A stretch of 36,962 nt of DNA from contig CBDHFQ010000021.1 of assembly GCA_965262565.1 (NCBI GenBank), positions 1 to 36,962 of the forward strand, in the 5' to 3' direction. Of this stretch, positions 1 through 8,943 are shown in pieces; the stretch's first letter is position 1, and each line of letters begins with the position of its first letter. Source of the DNA: CBDHFQ01 sp965262565 (GTDB lineage: Bacteria; Bacteroidota; Bacteroidia; J057). A program made the translations under genes and the position numbers. The notes below the pieces were generated by a model. The model saw only the letters and a program-made list of their open reading frames with translations, ran no database searches and was not told the origin of the DNA.

Positions 1-220
1 TGAAGAAACCCTGGAATATGTTCGACTACATGCACAGGAAAATGGAGGAAGAAGTAATGCAATCTCATATAAAATTTATATGTTAATACCTACTCTCTTT
101 CTTCTGGGGAAAAAAGGACGAATAGCAGTAAAAAAGATTTTGGAAGTTGGCGAAAAGATGGGATGGTATGATATTGGAACAACGGAAAAGTTTTCTGCTT
201 CTCACATTCTGGAAAAATAA
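1..220 (+). CDS. 3' end of an unidentified gene (partial)
   Basis: An open frame read from base 2 runs without a stop to TAA at 218-220, giving 72 residues of a C-terminus; the start lies outside the window. The fragment has a mildly hydrophobic stretch (YMLIPTLFLLG) followed by a basic segment (KKGRIAVKKIL). I do not recognise a family and make no functional claim. It is on the same strand as the following genes and ends 33 bases before the decayed glycosylase gene, so it could be the 5' part of the same transcription unit. Confidence 0.55.
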   Translation, partial: EETLEYVRLHAQENGGRSNAISYKIYMLIPTLFLLGKKGRIAVKKILEVGEKMGWYDIGTTEKFSASHILEK

Positions 221-253
221 CATTGATCCACTACCTCACCTCTCCCTAACACT

Positions 254-838
254 ATGATGGAATCCCTACCTGACTTACTAGCATCAGTAAACGCATGCAC
301 TGTGTGCCAGCAATTTCTTCCCATGGGTCCTAATCCCATCGTCTCTATACATCCGGGAGTAAAAATATTGTTGATCAGCCAGGCTCCCGGTCGAAAAGCT
401 CACCAAACAAATATTCCCTGGAATGATGCCAGTGGTGATAGACTGAGGGAATGGATGGATATTTCGCGCGAAGACTTTTATAATCAGAAGATCGTGGGGA
501 TTCTGCCGATGGGTTTTTTGTTATCCGGGGAGAGGGAAATCAGGAGATCTTCCTCCTAGAAAAGAGTGTGCACCATTGTGGCACGATCGCTTACTCATAC
601 ATATGTCAGAGATCAAGCTACAATTAGTGATAGGAAAATACGCTCAGAATCATTATTTAGGTAAATCGCAAAAGAAAAACCTCACTGAAACAGTAAAGGC
701 ATTTTAATGAATATACGCCATCTATCCTTCCCCTTCCACACCCATCTCCCTCTCAATTTGGGATGGCTTAAAAGAAATCCCTGGTTTAAAGAAGATGTGT
801 TACCCGTCTTGCGTGCATCTGTGAAAGAATTGATTTAA
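254..838 (+). pseudogene. uracil-DNA glycosylase family gene broken by three frameshifts
   Basis: The first frame (254-559) starts like a family 4/5-type uracil-DNA glycosylase, with SQAPGRKAH followed by IPWNDASGDRLREWM, the uracil-binding region. The product then derails in a T6 run (514-519). Dropping one T restores GFCYPGRGKSGDLPPRKECA, a conserved stretch of this family. A second break lies in T4 (702-705): dropping one T restores a LPLPHPSPSQF segment containing the catalytic HPSP-type motif. A third lies in GGG in the segment ATTTGGGATGG near 760: dropping one G restores GWLKRNPWFKEDVLPVLR up to TAA at 836-838. Every break is a +1 in a short homopolymer. The neighbouring genes are intact, so I favour real decay over poor sequence. 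In its intact form it would excise uracil from DNA. Confidence 0.78.
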
Positions 839-895
839 ACTACCGCTTATTTTTTGTGATTGAAAGGTATTAGATTCATCCTATATAGTAATATT

Positions 896-1468
896 ATGAG
901 AATTAGGGTAGTCATCTTGTTAATCCTGGCGGAAGTTTTTCTCAATGCTCCGGACTTGTGGGGTCAGCAAGAAGCGCTTATTCTTCCTATGGCTTCTGAA
1001 GGTCATTGGTACATCTCAGACAGCCTAACAAATGAAAAAAGCGTAGAATATACGCTATTGAGGGAAAGAGATATGCCTGAGCTTTGGCGAGAATGTGTAT
1101 GGCTTAGAATATATCCGCGGTTGATAACGCTTAATGTCAAACAACTATTCGAGCGATTCACTGTGGAAATTAAACCCTATTATGAAAAAGCTAAGGTAAC
1201 CATTCTGGAAAGACATACTTCCTTTGATACTAAATACCCTTACACCATCTTTACTGTAGAAAGTAACAATTATGCCTTAACAGGAGAACCCCGATCTATT
1301 ATGTATTACCTCATTAAAGGGGAATCCTATACCTTTATTGCTGCTAAAATGATGAAGGTTCCCAACCTATCCGGCAAAATCAAAAAAAATTGGCTTTCCT
1401 TCTTTCACCAATCGGACATTCGGCCTATTCCGTATACCACAGCCTGGAAGGAAATGGGGCTAAAATAA
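896..1468 (+). CDS. small secreted protein of unknown function
   Basis: The ATG at 896 is chosen because it begins a clean signal peptide: MRIRVV, then a hydrophobic core ILLILAEVFL and a likely cleavage near WGQQ. An upstream TTG at 860 in the same frame would only add a non-signal extension. The mature part, about 165 residues, has no cysteine-rich, repeat or catalytic motif that I recognise. It is rich in aromatic and basic residues and is probably periplasmic or surface-associated. It is followed 46 bases later by the S10 peptidase gene on the same strand, so the two may be co-transcribed, although a 9-bp hairpin lies between them. Function unknown. Confidence 0.6.
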   Translation: MRIRVVILLILAEVFLNAPDLWGQQEALILPMASEGHWYISDSLTNEKSVEYTLLRERDMPELWRECVWLRIYPRLITLNVKQLFERFTVEIKPYYEKAKVTILERHTSFDTKYPYTIFTVESNNYALTGEPRSIMYYLIKGESYTFIAAKMMKVPNLSGKIKKNWLSFFHQSDIRPIPYTTAWKEMGLK

Positions 1469-1479
1469 TGGTCTCTGAT

Positions 1480-1511
1480 CTTGGATTTATTATATTCCCT
1501 AAAAATCCAAG
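1480..1511 (+). promoter_or_regulatory. hairpin just upstream of the S10 peptidase start
   Basis: A 9-bp perfect stem, CTTGGATTT (1480-1488) with AAATCCAAG (1503-1511), ends four bases before the ATG at 1515. No U-tract follows, so it is not a clear terminator. It could restrict ribosome access or mark a processed 5' end. Only the inverted repeat itself is seen. Confidence 0.35.
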
Positions 1512-1514
1512 AAT

Positions 1515-3044
1515 ATGAAAAACTATTACGCCTTTACTTTACTCTGCACTGCTATTTTTCTGATAGGAACTTATACCAACCTTCTTTCCCAATCCTCAAA
1601 AGATACAACCGATACAGGGAAAACCCCTGCTCCTGTATCTACCCAACATCAAATAAGCATTGGAGGTGAATCGTACAACTACACAGCTACTACTGGATAT
1701 ATGCCTTTGAAGTCTGAGGACGGAACATTGAAAGCTCGTATATTTTTTATCGCCTACACCTTAAATGGAGTAGAAAATACACAGGAAAGGCCTATCACCT
1801 TTTCTTTCAATGGAGGGCCTGGATCATCATCTGTATGGTTGCATATGGGCGCTTTAGGCCCCAAACGCGTTATGATGACAGAAAAAGGAGAAACCCTACC
1901 ACCTCCTTACCAATATGAAGATAACCCGTATTCATGGTTGGATAAAACAGATCTGGTATTCATAGATCCTGTGATGACGGGTTATAGTCGTCCAGCTAAA
2001 GGAGTGAAAAAATCCGAATTTACTGGTTATACAGAGGATATTGCCTCAGTAGGAGAGTTTATCCGTTTATATACCTCCCAACATTCAAGATGGGCATCTC
2101 CTAAGTTTTTAGCCGGAGAAAGTTATGGAACTACTCGTTCTGCTGGATTATCCGATTTTCTTCAAACCCGATATGGACTTTATCTCAATGGTATAGTACT
2201 CATTTCTGCTATTACCAATTTCCAAACAGCCCGATTTGACAGAGGAAACGATATGCCCTATTTATTATTTCTTCCTACATATGCGGCTATCTCTCGTTAC
2301 CACGGTCAACTTCCACAGGAAAAAGAGGATATGGAAGCATTTATGGATGAGGTGAGGTCTTTTGTCCTAAATGAATATTCCGTAGCATTAATGAAAGGAG
2401 CCCAATTGACAGATAATGAAAAAAATGAGATCGCAGAAAAATTATACCAATACACAGGACTTTCTAAAGAATATCTCACTCGGTCCCTGTTGAGAATTAA
2501 TATTAGGAGATATGTCAAGGAACTAATGAGAGAGGAAGGTAAAACAGTGGGTCGACTGGATGGACGGTTTACAGGTACTGATTTCGATGATGCAGGAGAA
2601 CAGTATGAATTTGACCCAAGCTACAATAAGACTATTTATGGCGCATATACTTCTGCAATTAATGATTATGTTCGCCAGGATCTTAATTATAAAAATGATC
2701 TTCCATATGAAATTCTCACTTCTCGCGTTCGTCCGTGGAGCTATAAGAACGTAGAAAATCAATATCTCAATGTCTCCGAATCCCTAAGAAAAGCACTAAA
2801 TAAAAATCCCTATATGCAAATTTTGGTGTGCAATGGATATTACGATCTCGCTACTCCTTTTTTTGCAACAGAATATACCATGGATCATATGTTTTTGTCG
2901 GATGATCTCAAAGATAATATCAAAATGAAATATTACGAAGCAGGGCATATGATGTACATTCACCAGCCATCTCTAGAACAAATGAAAAAAGATATAGATA
3001 CTTTTTATCAGCAGAGTGTCCAACAGGAAGTGATTTCTTATTAG
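1515..3044 (+). CDS. S10 family serine carboxypeptidase-like peptidase
   Basis: This is a secreted alpha/beta-hydrolase peptidase of the S10 type, which removes C-terminal residues from peptides in the periplasm or outside the cell. The 509-residue product has an N-terminal hydrophobic signal (about residues 5-25). It then shows the oxyanion-region motif FNGGPGSSS (98-106), the catalytic serine in GESYGTT (Ser203), an aspartate in NGYYDLATP (Asp444) and a histidine in EAGHMMY (His478). Order, spacing and length fit bacterial S10 proteins. The start at 1515 gives the signal peptide directly. The substrate cannot be read from the sequence. It is followed on the same strand by the cytochrome c/sugar dehydrogenase lipoprotein gene. 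Confidence 0.9.
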   Translation: MKNYYAFTLLCTAIFLIGTYTNLLSQSSKDTTDTGKTPAPVSTQHQISIGGESYNYTATTGYMPLKSEDGTLKARIFFIAYTLNGVENTQERPITFSFNGGPGSSSVWLHMGALGPKRVMMTEKGETLPPPYQYEDNPYSWLDKTDLVFIDPVMTGYSRPAKGVKKSEFTGYTEDIASVGEFIRLYTSQHSRWASPKFLAGESYGTTRSAGLSDFLQTRYGLYLNGIVLISAITNFQTARFDRGNDMPYLLFLPTYAAISRYHGQLPQEKEDMEAFMDEVRSFVLNEYSVALMKGAQLTDNEKNEIAEKLYQYTGLSKEYLTRSLLRINIRRYVKELMREEGKTVGRLDGRFTGTDFDDAGEQYEFDPSYNKTIYGAYTSAINDYVRQDLNYKNDLPYEILTSRVRPWSYKNVENQYLNVSESLRKALNKNPYMQILVCNGYYDLATPFFATEYTMDHMFLSDDLKDNIKMKYYEAGHMMYIHQPSLEQMKKDIDTFYQQSVQQEVISY

Positions 3045-3194
3045 TATTGCATAAATTCTCCTTATATTCTTAATTAAATGAACAAATAAAAATGAAGGCT
3101 TAATATGCAGTTAACAGGGAATGGAGAATATTAGAACAATTTTTCGAATTAAATGTCTATCATAATGTTATCCAGCCTAAAACTTATCAATACC

Positions 3195-4637
3195 ATGAAA
3201 AAATATTCATATTTACTTCTTTTACTTCCATTAGTTATCCTTTGGTCTTCATGCCAGGACACCGGATCAGGTGAAGAAGCTGTAGCAGTAGCCGAACCTC
3301 CAAGCGAGGTCGAATTAAGATATACCCAATATTGTTCTGGATGTCATGGTGTTCAGGTACAGGCTATGGTGGATCGTAAGTGGAAACACGGTCAAGAGTT
3401 AGACTCCATTATTAACTCTATTAAACATGGATATGCTGATATGGGGATGCCGGCCTTTGATTCTACTTTCACCGAAGAAGAGATCACAGAATTAGCTTCT
3501 TTTATTGTGGATGGACTGGAAAATATGGTCGTTTACGATTTTCAGGAAGAAAAACCGGAAAGCAATGTTTTTGAAACGGAAGCAGAATTTGCCTTGAGAA
3601 CGGACACGGTAGCTACCGACCTGGAAATTCCTTGGGGTATCGCTTTTTTACCTGATGGAGGGATGATCATCAATGATCGGAATGGCACCATGTACCGATT
3701 AAATGCTGAAGGAGAAAAAAGAGAAGTGGCCAATGTACCTCCGGTAAAGTATAAAGGGCAGGGCGGATTATTGGATATCGAACTTCATCCAAATTTTGAA
3801 GAAAACGCTATTCTCTACTTCACTTATTCAAAGATTATCAACGATTCATTGGCCACTACAGCCATACATAAAGCCAAGTTAGAAGAATATGCTTTAGTAG
3901 ATGGAGAAGATATTTTTGAAGCTTTGCCTCACTCTACCAAAAATCATCACTATGGCTCCCGACTGGAGTTTGACAAGGACGGATATCTGTTTTTCACCGT
4001 AGGTGATAGAGGGGCCAGAGATGTGAATCCTCAAAATCTGGATAATCATTGTGGTAAGGTGCACCGTATCAATGAAGATGGATCTATTCCTGAAGATAAT
4101 CCATTCGTGAATACAGAAAATGCGATGGGAAGTATTTGGTCTTTTGGACATCGCAATCCTCAGGGATTGGCCATGCATCCAGAAACAGGTCACATTTGGG
4201 AACACGAACATGGACCTAGGGGTGGAGATGAAGTGAATCTGATCGAAAAATCTCTCAACTATGGCTGGCCCGTGATTTCATACGGAATTAATTATAATGG
4301 TACTACTTTTACTCAAATCACTGAAAAAGAAGGCATGGAACAACCCGTTCATTACTGGGTTCCATCTATTGCTGCTTGTGGAATGAGTTTCGTTAAAGGC
4401 GATAAATATCCTGGATGGGAAAACCAATTATTGGTAGGATCTTTAAGGTATAATTATCTCAACCTTTGTAAGATGGAAGGAAATGAAATAGTTTCTGAAG
4501 AAATTTTAATGAAGAATGTCGGTAGATTGCGTTCCGTGGAAGTCGGTCCTGATGGATATATCTATATTGGAGTAGAAGATCCTGGAATGGTGTTAAGAGC
4601 AGTTCCGGTGAGTAGCGAAATCCGAGCTTTTCAATAA
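3195..4637 (+). CDS. cytochrome c / PQQ-dependent sugar dehydrogenase lipoprotein
   Basis: I chose the ATG at 3195 rather than the in-frame ATG at 3153 because it gives a textbook lipoprotein signal: MKKYSY, a leucine-rich core and lipobox WSSC with Cys20. Next comes a small class I cytochrome c domain with heme motif CSGCH (Cys47, Cys50, His51) and a plausible axial Met in MGMPAF. From about residue 130 to the end is a soluble-glucose-dehydrogenase-type six-bladed propeller (EIPWGIAFLPDGGM, FGHRNPQGLA, HGPRGGDEVN, LNYGWPVISYG). The predicted role is periplasmic oxidation of a sugar or related alcohol by PQQ, with electrons passed to the fused heme. Substrate unknown. A hairpin terminator follows at 4673. 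Confidence 0.88.
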   Translation: MKKYSYLLLLLPLVILWSSCQDTGSGEEAVAVAEPPSEVELRYTQYCSGCHGVQVQAMVDRKWKHGQELDSIINSIKHGYADMGMPAFDSTFTEEEITELASFIVDGLENMVVYDFQEEKPESNVFETEAEFALRTDTVATDLEIPWGIAFLPDGGMIINDRNGTMYRLNAEGEKREVANVPPVKYKGQGGLLDIELHPNFEENAILYFTYSKIINDSLATTAIHKAKLEEYALVDGEDIFEALPHSTKNHHYGSRLEFDKDGYLFFTVGDRGARDVNPQNLDNHCGKVHRINEDGSIPEDNPFVNTENAMGSIWSFGHRNPQGLAMHPETGHIWEHEHGPRGGDEVNLIEKSLNYGWPVISYGINYNGTTFTQITEKEGMEQPVHYWVPSIAACGMSFVKGDKYPGWENQLLVGSLRYNYLNLCKMEGNEIVSEEILMKNVGRLRSVEVGPDGYIYIGVEDPGMVLRAVPVSSEIRAFQ

Positions 4638-4672
4638 TCTTTGATCATATTATTTTTCATTGAATGTAGATC

Positions 4673-4710
4673 GTCCCAATACTGATGAAACAGTGTTGGG
4701 ACAAATTTTT
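4673..4710 (+). terminator. hairpin terminator after the sugar dehydrogenase gene (copy 1 of a repeated element)
   Basis: The arms GTCCCAATACT and AGTGTTGGGAC enclose the loop GATGAAAC, giving an 11-bp stem with one G-U pair, followed by a T-rich tail (AAATTTTT). An almost identical hairpin with the same loop stands at 14011, after the T9SS gene. Confidence 0.75.
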
Positions 4711-5071
4711 CTCATATTATATTCATTTAAATGATTCCCTTATAACCACTTTTTTAGCGAAAATAATATTTGCATCCCTGATATTATTTGATAAATTTAC
4801 ATAGTGTATATATTTTGATCAGAATAATTATATTTGGTCTTATACTTGAAAACCCACATCTTAAAATTACCCTTCATCTTTATTGGCATTTATCATAAGC
4901 TCATCCTTTAAATAACTCCTGTAGATTGCTTTAGCCAAAACGCTCAATAAATAGGTGGCCACTTCCACCTACGTATTCATTGTCCTTCGGGGCCTTGAAC
5001 ATATATTTTATTTTATAGCCTATATTATTCTTTGTTTGAATAATAATAGAAAAATTACAAGCTAGCTCCTT
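4711..5071. other. intergenic region before the DUF1800 gene
   Basis: No credible gene. It is very AT-rich and holds one small inverted repeat, TAGGTGG (4952-4958) with CCACCTA (4965-4971). It probably carries the promoter for the 5072-13977 unit, but no unambiguous Bacteroidota -33/-7 pair was found. Confidence 0.4.
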
Positions 5072-6805
5072 ATGGCATCTTTGGACTTATTTAATGAAAC
5101 ACTCGGAAAACCTTTAGCCGCTCACCTACTTCGGCGAGCTACCTATAGAATAACGCCTGGCCGGATAGACCAATTTGCGGAACTTACAGCAGAACAAGCT
5201 GTAGAATTATTGTTCCAGGAGGTTCCTTTGCAGTTTCCTCTCGGCCCAGTTTCCTGGGTAGGAATTAATGTCCCTATATTCAATATCGACAGTAGGTATG
5301 ATGGGGCCTATTTCACAGAACCCAATATTAATAAAATAGGTTCCAGAACTCAGTTTGTACATACCTGGCGTATGTTAGAAGCTATCCACGATACAACCGC
5401 CAAGTGGAAAATCATTCATTGGTTTAGTTCTATTTATTCCGACAGACCTGATGGGCAAGGGAAACACGAAATTTATCATCAGTGGCGACTGTTTGAAAAG
5501 ATGGCCTTTGGAGGAGATTTAAAGCAGTTGGCTGTGAAAATCACCACTGACAATAGGATGTTGGAATACCTCAATAATGAAGAAAATAAACTTACTGCTC
5601 CTAATGAAAACTATTCCCGAGAGTTTCTGGAATTATTCACTATTCTAAAAGGTGTAGCTATAGAGACAGGGAACTATACCAATTATACGGAAGAAGACGT
5701 GAGTACTGCTGCACTGGTCTTAACGGGTTTTGTAAAAGGAAATATTTCAGATCCCGATACAGGGGTTGCAAGAGGAAAAGCGCAATTCGCAAACCACAGC
5801 CCAGATAATAAAACCTTTAGTGCAGCTTTCGGTAATCGAACCATCACTGGGGCCATAGATGAGAATGATATGTTTAGGGAATTAGCAGATTTCGTAGACA
5901 TGGTGTTCGATCAAATCGCCACTGCAAGAGCTTATGTACGTAGGATGTACATTTACTTTGTGTCCGACAAACTCAGCGGCGAAGTCGAAAATGACATTAT
6001 CACTCCCCTTTCTAATGAGCTTCAAGCAAACGGTTATCAGCATGTTCCTATTATAAAGAAATTGTTGAAAAGCAAGCATTTCTATGATAAAGATGACGAT
6101 CTGGGAACTGACGATATTATTGGAGGAAAGATTAAGTCTCCCTATGAGCTGTTCATGCAAACCATAAATTTATTTGGGTTAAGTAACATAGCTCTGGGGC
6201 AAAATGATTATGAGGAACTATTCTATAGACAATATGATCAATATGCCGAACACATCAATCCCATAGGTCTGGATATCATCGGCCCCCTTAGCGTAGAAAA
6301 CTTTCCGGGTTTTTTCAAAGAACCCAATTATTCCAGAAACTGGTTCTCTAGCAATGTATTATTTAATCGTTTATCCTTTGGAGAGTCCGTAATTCGGGGA
6401 AAGGTATTAACCAGCGAACTGGAATTTGCCTATAAAGGAGATATCGTCGAATGGGTAAAAACCCATGTCGATAACATCGTTGGATCTCCGGGAACCAATG
6501 AAGAGGGAAACTTCAATCCCATTGGAGCAAGTAATTACAGAAGAGTAGTCAAAATCTTTGCAGAATCTTTTCTACCCACCCCTGCCTTATTCTATTCCGA
6601 AGAAAATCCTGATCCTGATCCTGCTCAATCAAACGAGCGCCTGGCATATATAGAAAACTGCCTGTTGGGGGGCTTAAGCCCTGTCAATTGGTATTTCGCT
6701 TGGGTCAACTACATCACCGGAGATACAGACGATAGTGATGTCAGAGTCGGAATCGAACGCCTGGTAAGAGCGATTACTTCCTCTTTAGAGTACCAAACTT
6801 TCTAA
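5072..6805 (+). CDS. DUF1800 family protein
   Basis: The 577-residue product shows features I associate with DUF1800: LLRRATYRITPGRIDQF near the N-terminus, a helical HWFSSIYSDRPDGQGKHEI region, the conserved PNENYSREFLELFT segment (about residues 175-190) and the AALVLTGF helix. The biochemical role of the family is not established. It typically occurs beside DUF1501 genes, as here (6854, 48 bases downstream), suggesting the two act together, probably in an exported process. No classical signal peptide is visible at the chosen ATG. A cargo or assembly role for the large T9SS surface protein encoded downstream is inference only. Confidence 0.85.
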   Translation: MASLDLFNETLGKPLAAHLLRRATYRITPGRIDQFAELTAEQAVELLFQEVPLQFPLGPVSWVGINVPIFNIDSRYDGAYFTEPNINKIGSRTQFVHTWRMLEAIHDTTAKWKIIHWFSSIYSDRPDGQGKHEIYHQWRLFEKMAFGGDLKQLAVKITTDNRMLEYLNNEENKLTAPNENYSREFLELFTILKGVAIETGNYTNYTEEDVSTAALVLTGFVKGNISDPDTGVARGKAQFANHSPDNKTFSAAFGNRTITGAIDENDMFRELADFVDMVFDQIATARAYVRRMYIYFVSDKLSGEVENDIITPLSNELQANGYQHVPIIKKLLKSKHFYDKDDDLGTDDIIGGKIKSPYELFMQTINLFGLSNIALGQNDYEELFYRQYDQYAEHINPIGLDIIGPLSVENFPGFFKEPNYSRNWFSSNVLFNRLSFGESVIRGKVLTSELEFAYKGDIVEWVKTHVDNIVGSPGTNEEGNFNPIGASNYRRVVKIFAESFLPTPALFYSEENPDPDPAQSNERLAYIENCLLGGLSPVNWYFAWVNYITGDTDDSDVRVGIERLVRAITSSLEYQTF

Positions 6806-6853
6806 CCCTATTTGAACCAGCAACATTCACAATCTTATTGAACAAACACAAAA

Positions 6854-8908
6854 ATGAATAGAAGAAGTTTTATATCTCATACCTTAAAAGGAGCTTTGGT
6901 TCCCTTTTTCATGAGTGGTTCAGGATTTGGACGAATGGCCAGAGCGACCTTTCTTCCAGCAGGGGTGTGTGAATTCGATGATAGAAGTTTAGTGGTCATC
7001 CATCTACATGGAGCTAATGATATTATCAATTCTACCGTTCCATTGAACCAGTTTAGCCAATATACCAATCATCGGAAAAATATATTCCTCCCTCAAAATA
7101 AGCTAATTACCTTAGATGCTACCTTACCAGATAATCAACAATTAGGGTTAAATCCAGGATTGCAAACCTTAAAAGAGTTATACGACACAGACAAATTATC
7201 AATCATTCAACGTGCCGGCTATCCAAGACCCAACCGCTCTCATTTTGCTTCCGAAAATATATGGCTGAAAGGAGTCGATGGTACCGGAGGATTACATATT
7301 GAGGAAGAAGGTTGGATAGGGCGATTTTTAAAAGACAGATATCCTACTTACAGAGGCCTTCCATTCGGAGATCAGCCAGATCCTTTAGGAATTATGATGG
7401 GTACTGGTTCTGACCTGGGGTTTCATACTGAAGAAGAACACGATATACACATGAATTTATCTGGTCAGGATCCCGCAGGCTTCTTCAATATCATTTCTTC
7501 TATCAGTGGAGAACCGATCAATTTTTTCCCTCCAACAGAGCAAGGAGAACTTCTCCAATATATGGCTGCCGTAGAAAAAAGTACACAGTTCTATTCTGAA
7601 CGAATTACTAGTGTATTTAATGCAGGAAGAAATGCTCAGAACGCAGCTTATCTGGATAATGAATTGGGGAATCAACTGAAAACTGTCGCTCGTTTCCTGG
7701 CAGGTGGTTCTAAAACGAAGGTGTTTTTTGCCAGAACAGGAGGATGGGACAATCACTCTAATGAAGTGAATAAAAATGATTCGACCCTGGGGAAACATCG
7801 AGATCTGTTGGAAGAATTGTCCGCTAACCTGAAGGCATTTCAAGATGACTTATCTACCTTGGGCATAGCAGATAAAGTGATTACCGTTATATTCTCAGAA
7901 TTCGGTAGAAAAATTATTCAAAATGACAATTATGGTACTGATCACGGAACGATTTCCTCCATGTTTATCCTGGGAACTCAGGTACTAAAAGGAGTATACG
8001 GAGACAATATTGTGTTGGATGATCAAGATGATAGAGGTGCGCCTAATCCGGATCAACTACAGAATGATTTTAGAGGGGTCTTCAGTTCCATTTTGCAGGA
8101 TTGGTTAGGAGCCAGTAACAATAGCTTAATAGCAGCATTTCCTAATACTGCCGAAGAAATCTTACTTAGTGCACCTTCTTATATTTCTCAAGATCAACAA
8201 GTAGATACTGAATGTTATTTTACTCCTACTATTCCAGTCACTGTAAAAGTTCAAGCCAAGGTATTTCTTGAGGGGTTTTATGATGGGACCACTCAAAGTA
8301 TGAAAACTGATTTAGTCCAAAAAGGATTGCTCCCACTGTCCCAACCTTTCGGTAATGCATATTTTAGTTATTTCGCATCATTAAGTGTAGAAAGCTTTCC
8401 AGAAGGAACCGTGGATTGGATTCTCCTGGAATTAAGGTCGCAAGGAGGATTCGAAACCGTCGCCAGAAAAGCAGCGCTTATCAAAGCTAATGGGGAGATT
8501 ATTAATCCCGACGGAACTAATATTATCGAATTTCCAGATCTTTATCCCGATAAATACCATCTAGCCATATTCCACGCTTCGCATATCGCCATCCTCTTAA
8601 GTGAAACTACCTCTGAAAATGCTTCGATTGTCAATAGCTTTATCGTTGATGGTCAAAATAAGGTGCTGGGAGAAAATCAATTAACTATAAATGGTGCGAC
8701 TTACTTGATGATCAGTGGAGACATAGATCAAAATGGAAGTATCAATGTGGATGATTACCTAGAACTGCATAATGAGTTAGAAAGAGAAGGATATTTTCCT
8801 GCAGATCTTAATGGAGATGGAAAAGTGGAAGCAGGAGAAAAATCCTTTTTAAATGTTAATAGAAGTCGTATCGGATTTCCTGAATTATTTGAAAAAATGA
8901 AATCGTGA
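6854..8908 (+). CDS. DUF1501 family protein with C-terminal dockerin-like EF-hands
   Basis: The N-terminus MNRRSFISHTLKGALVP resembles a twin-arginine export signal. The body carries DUF1501 hallmarks of an alkaline-phosphatase/sulfatase-like fold: VVIHLHGANDIINSTVP, the PRPNRSHFASENIW segment, ARTGGWDNHSNEV and FSEFGRKIIQNDNYGTDHG, all with metal-ligand-type Asp/His. After about residue 460 it extends with beta-rich sequence. It ends near 618-680 with two EF-hand-like loops (DIDQNGSINVDD and DLNGDGKVEAGE), as in dockerin modules. The next gene starts within or shortly after the stop codon, so the two are likely translated from one message. The tail could anchor this protein to a cohesin-like partner, possibly the next gene product. 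Confidence 0.85.
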   Translation: MNRRSFISHTLKGALVPFFMSGSGFGRMARATFLPAGVCEFDDRSLVVIHLHGANDIINSTVPLNQFSQYTNHRKNIFLPQNKLITLDATLPDNQQLGLNPGLQTLKELYDTDKLSIIQRAGYPRPNRSHFASENIWLKGVDGTGGLHIEEEGWIGRFLKDRYPTYRGLPFGDQPDPLGIMMGTGSDLGFHTEEEHDIHMNLSGQDPAGFFNIISSISGEPINFFPPTEQGELLQYMAAVEKSTQFYSERITSVFNAGRNAQNAAYLDNELGNQLKTVARFLAGGSKTKVFFARTGGWDNHSNEVNKNDSTLGKHRDLLEELSANLKAFQDDLSTLGIADKVITVIFSEFGRKIIQNDNYGTDHGTISSMFILGTQVLKGVYGDNIVLDDQDDRGAPNPDQLQNDFRGVFSSILQDWLGASNNSLIAAFPNTAEEILLSAPSYISQDQQVDTECYFTPTIPVTVKVQAKVFLEGFYDGTTQSMKTDLVQKGLLPLSQPFGNAYFSYFASLSVESFPEGTVDWILLELRSQGGFETVARKAALIKANGEIINPDGTNIIEFPDLYPDKYHLAIFHASHIAILLSETTSENASIVNSFIVDGQNKVLGENQLTINGATYLMISGDIDQNGSINVDDYLELHNELEREGYFPADLNGDGKVEAGEKSFLNVNRSRIGFPELFEKMKS

Positions 8909-8943
8909 AAACACCTAATACACATTCAAGAGAATACTTATCC

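Noticed and set aside
1481..1669. 62-codon plus-strand frame at the start of the S10 gene
   Set aside because: Overlaps the signal-peptide region of the peptidase in another frame.
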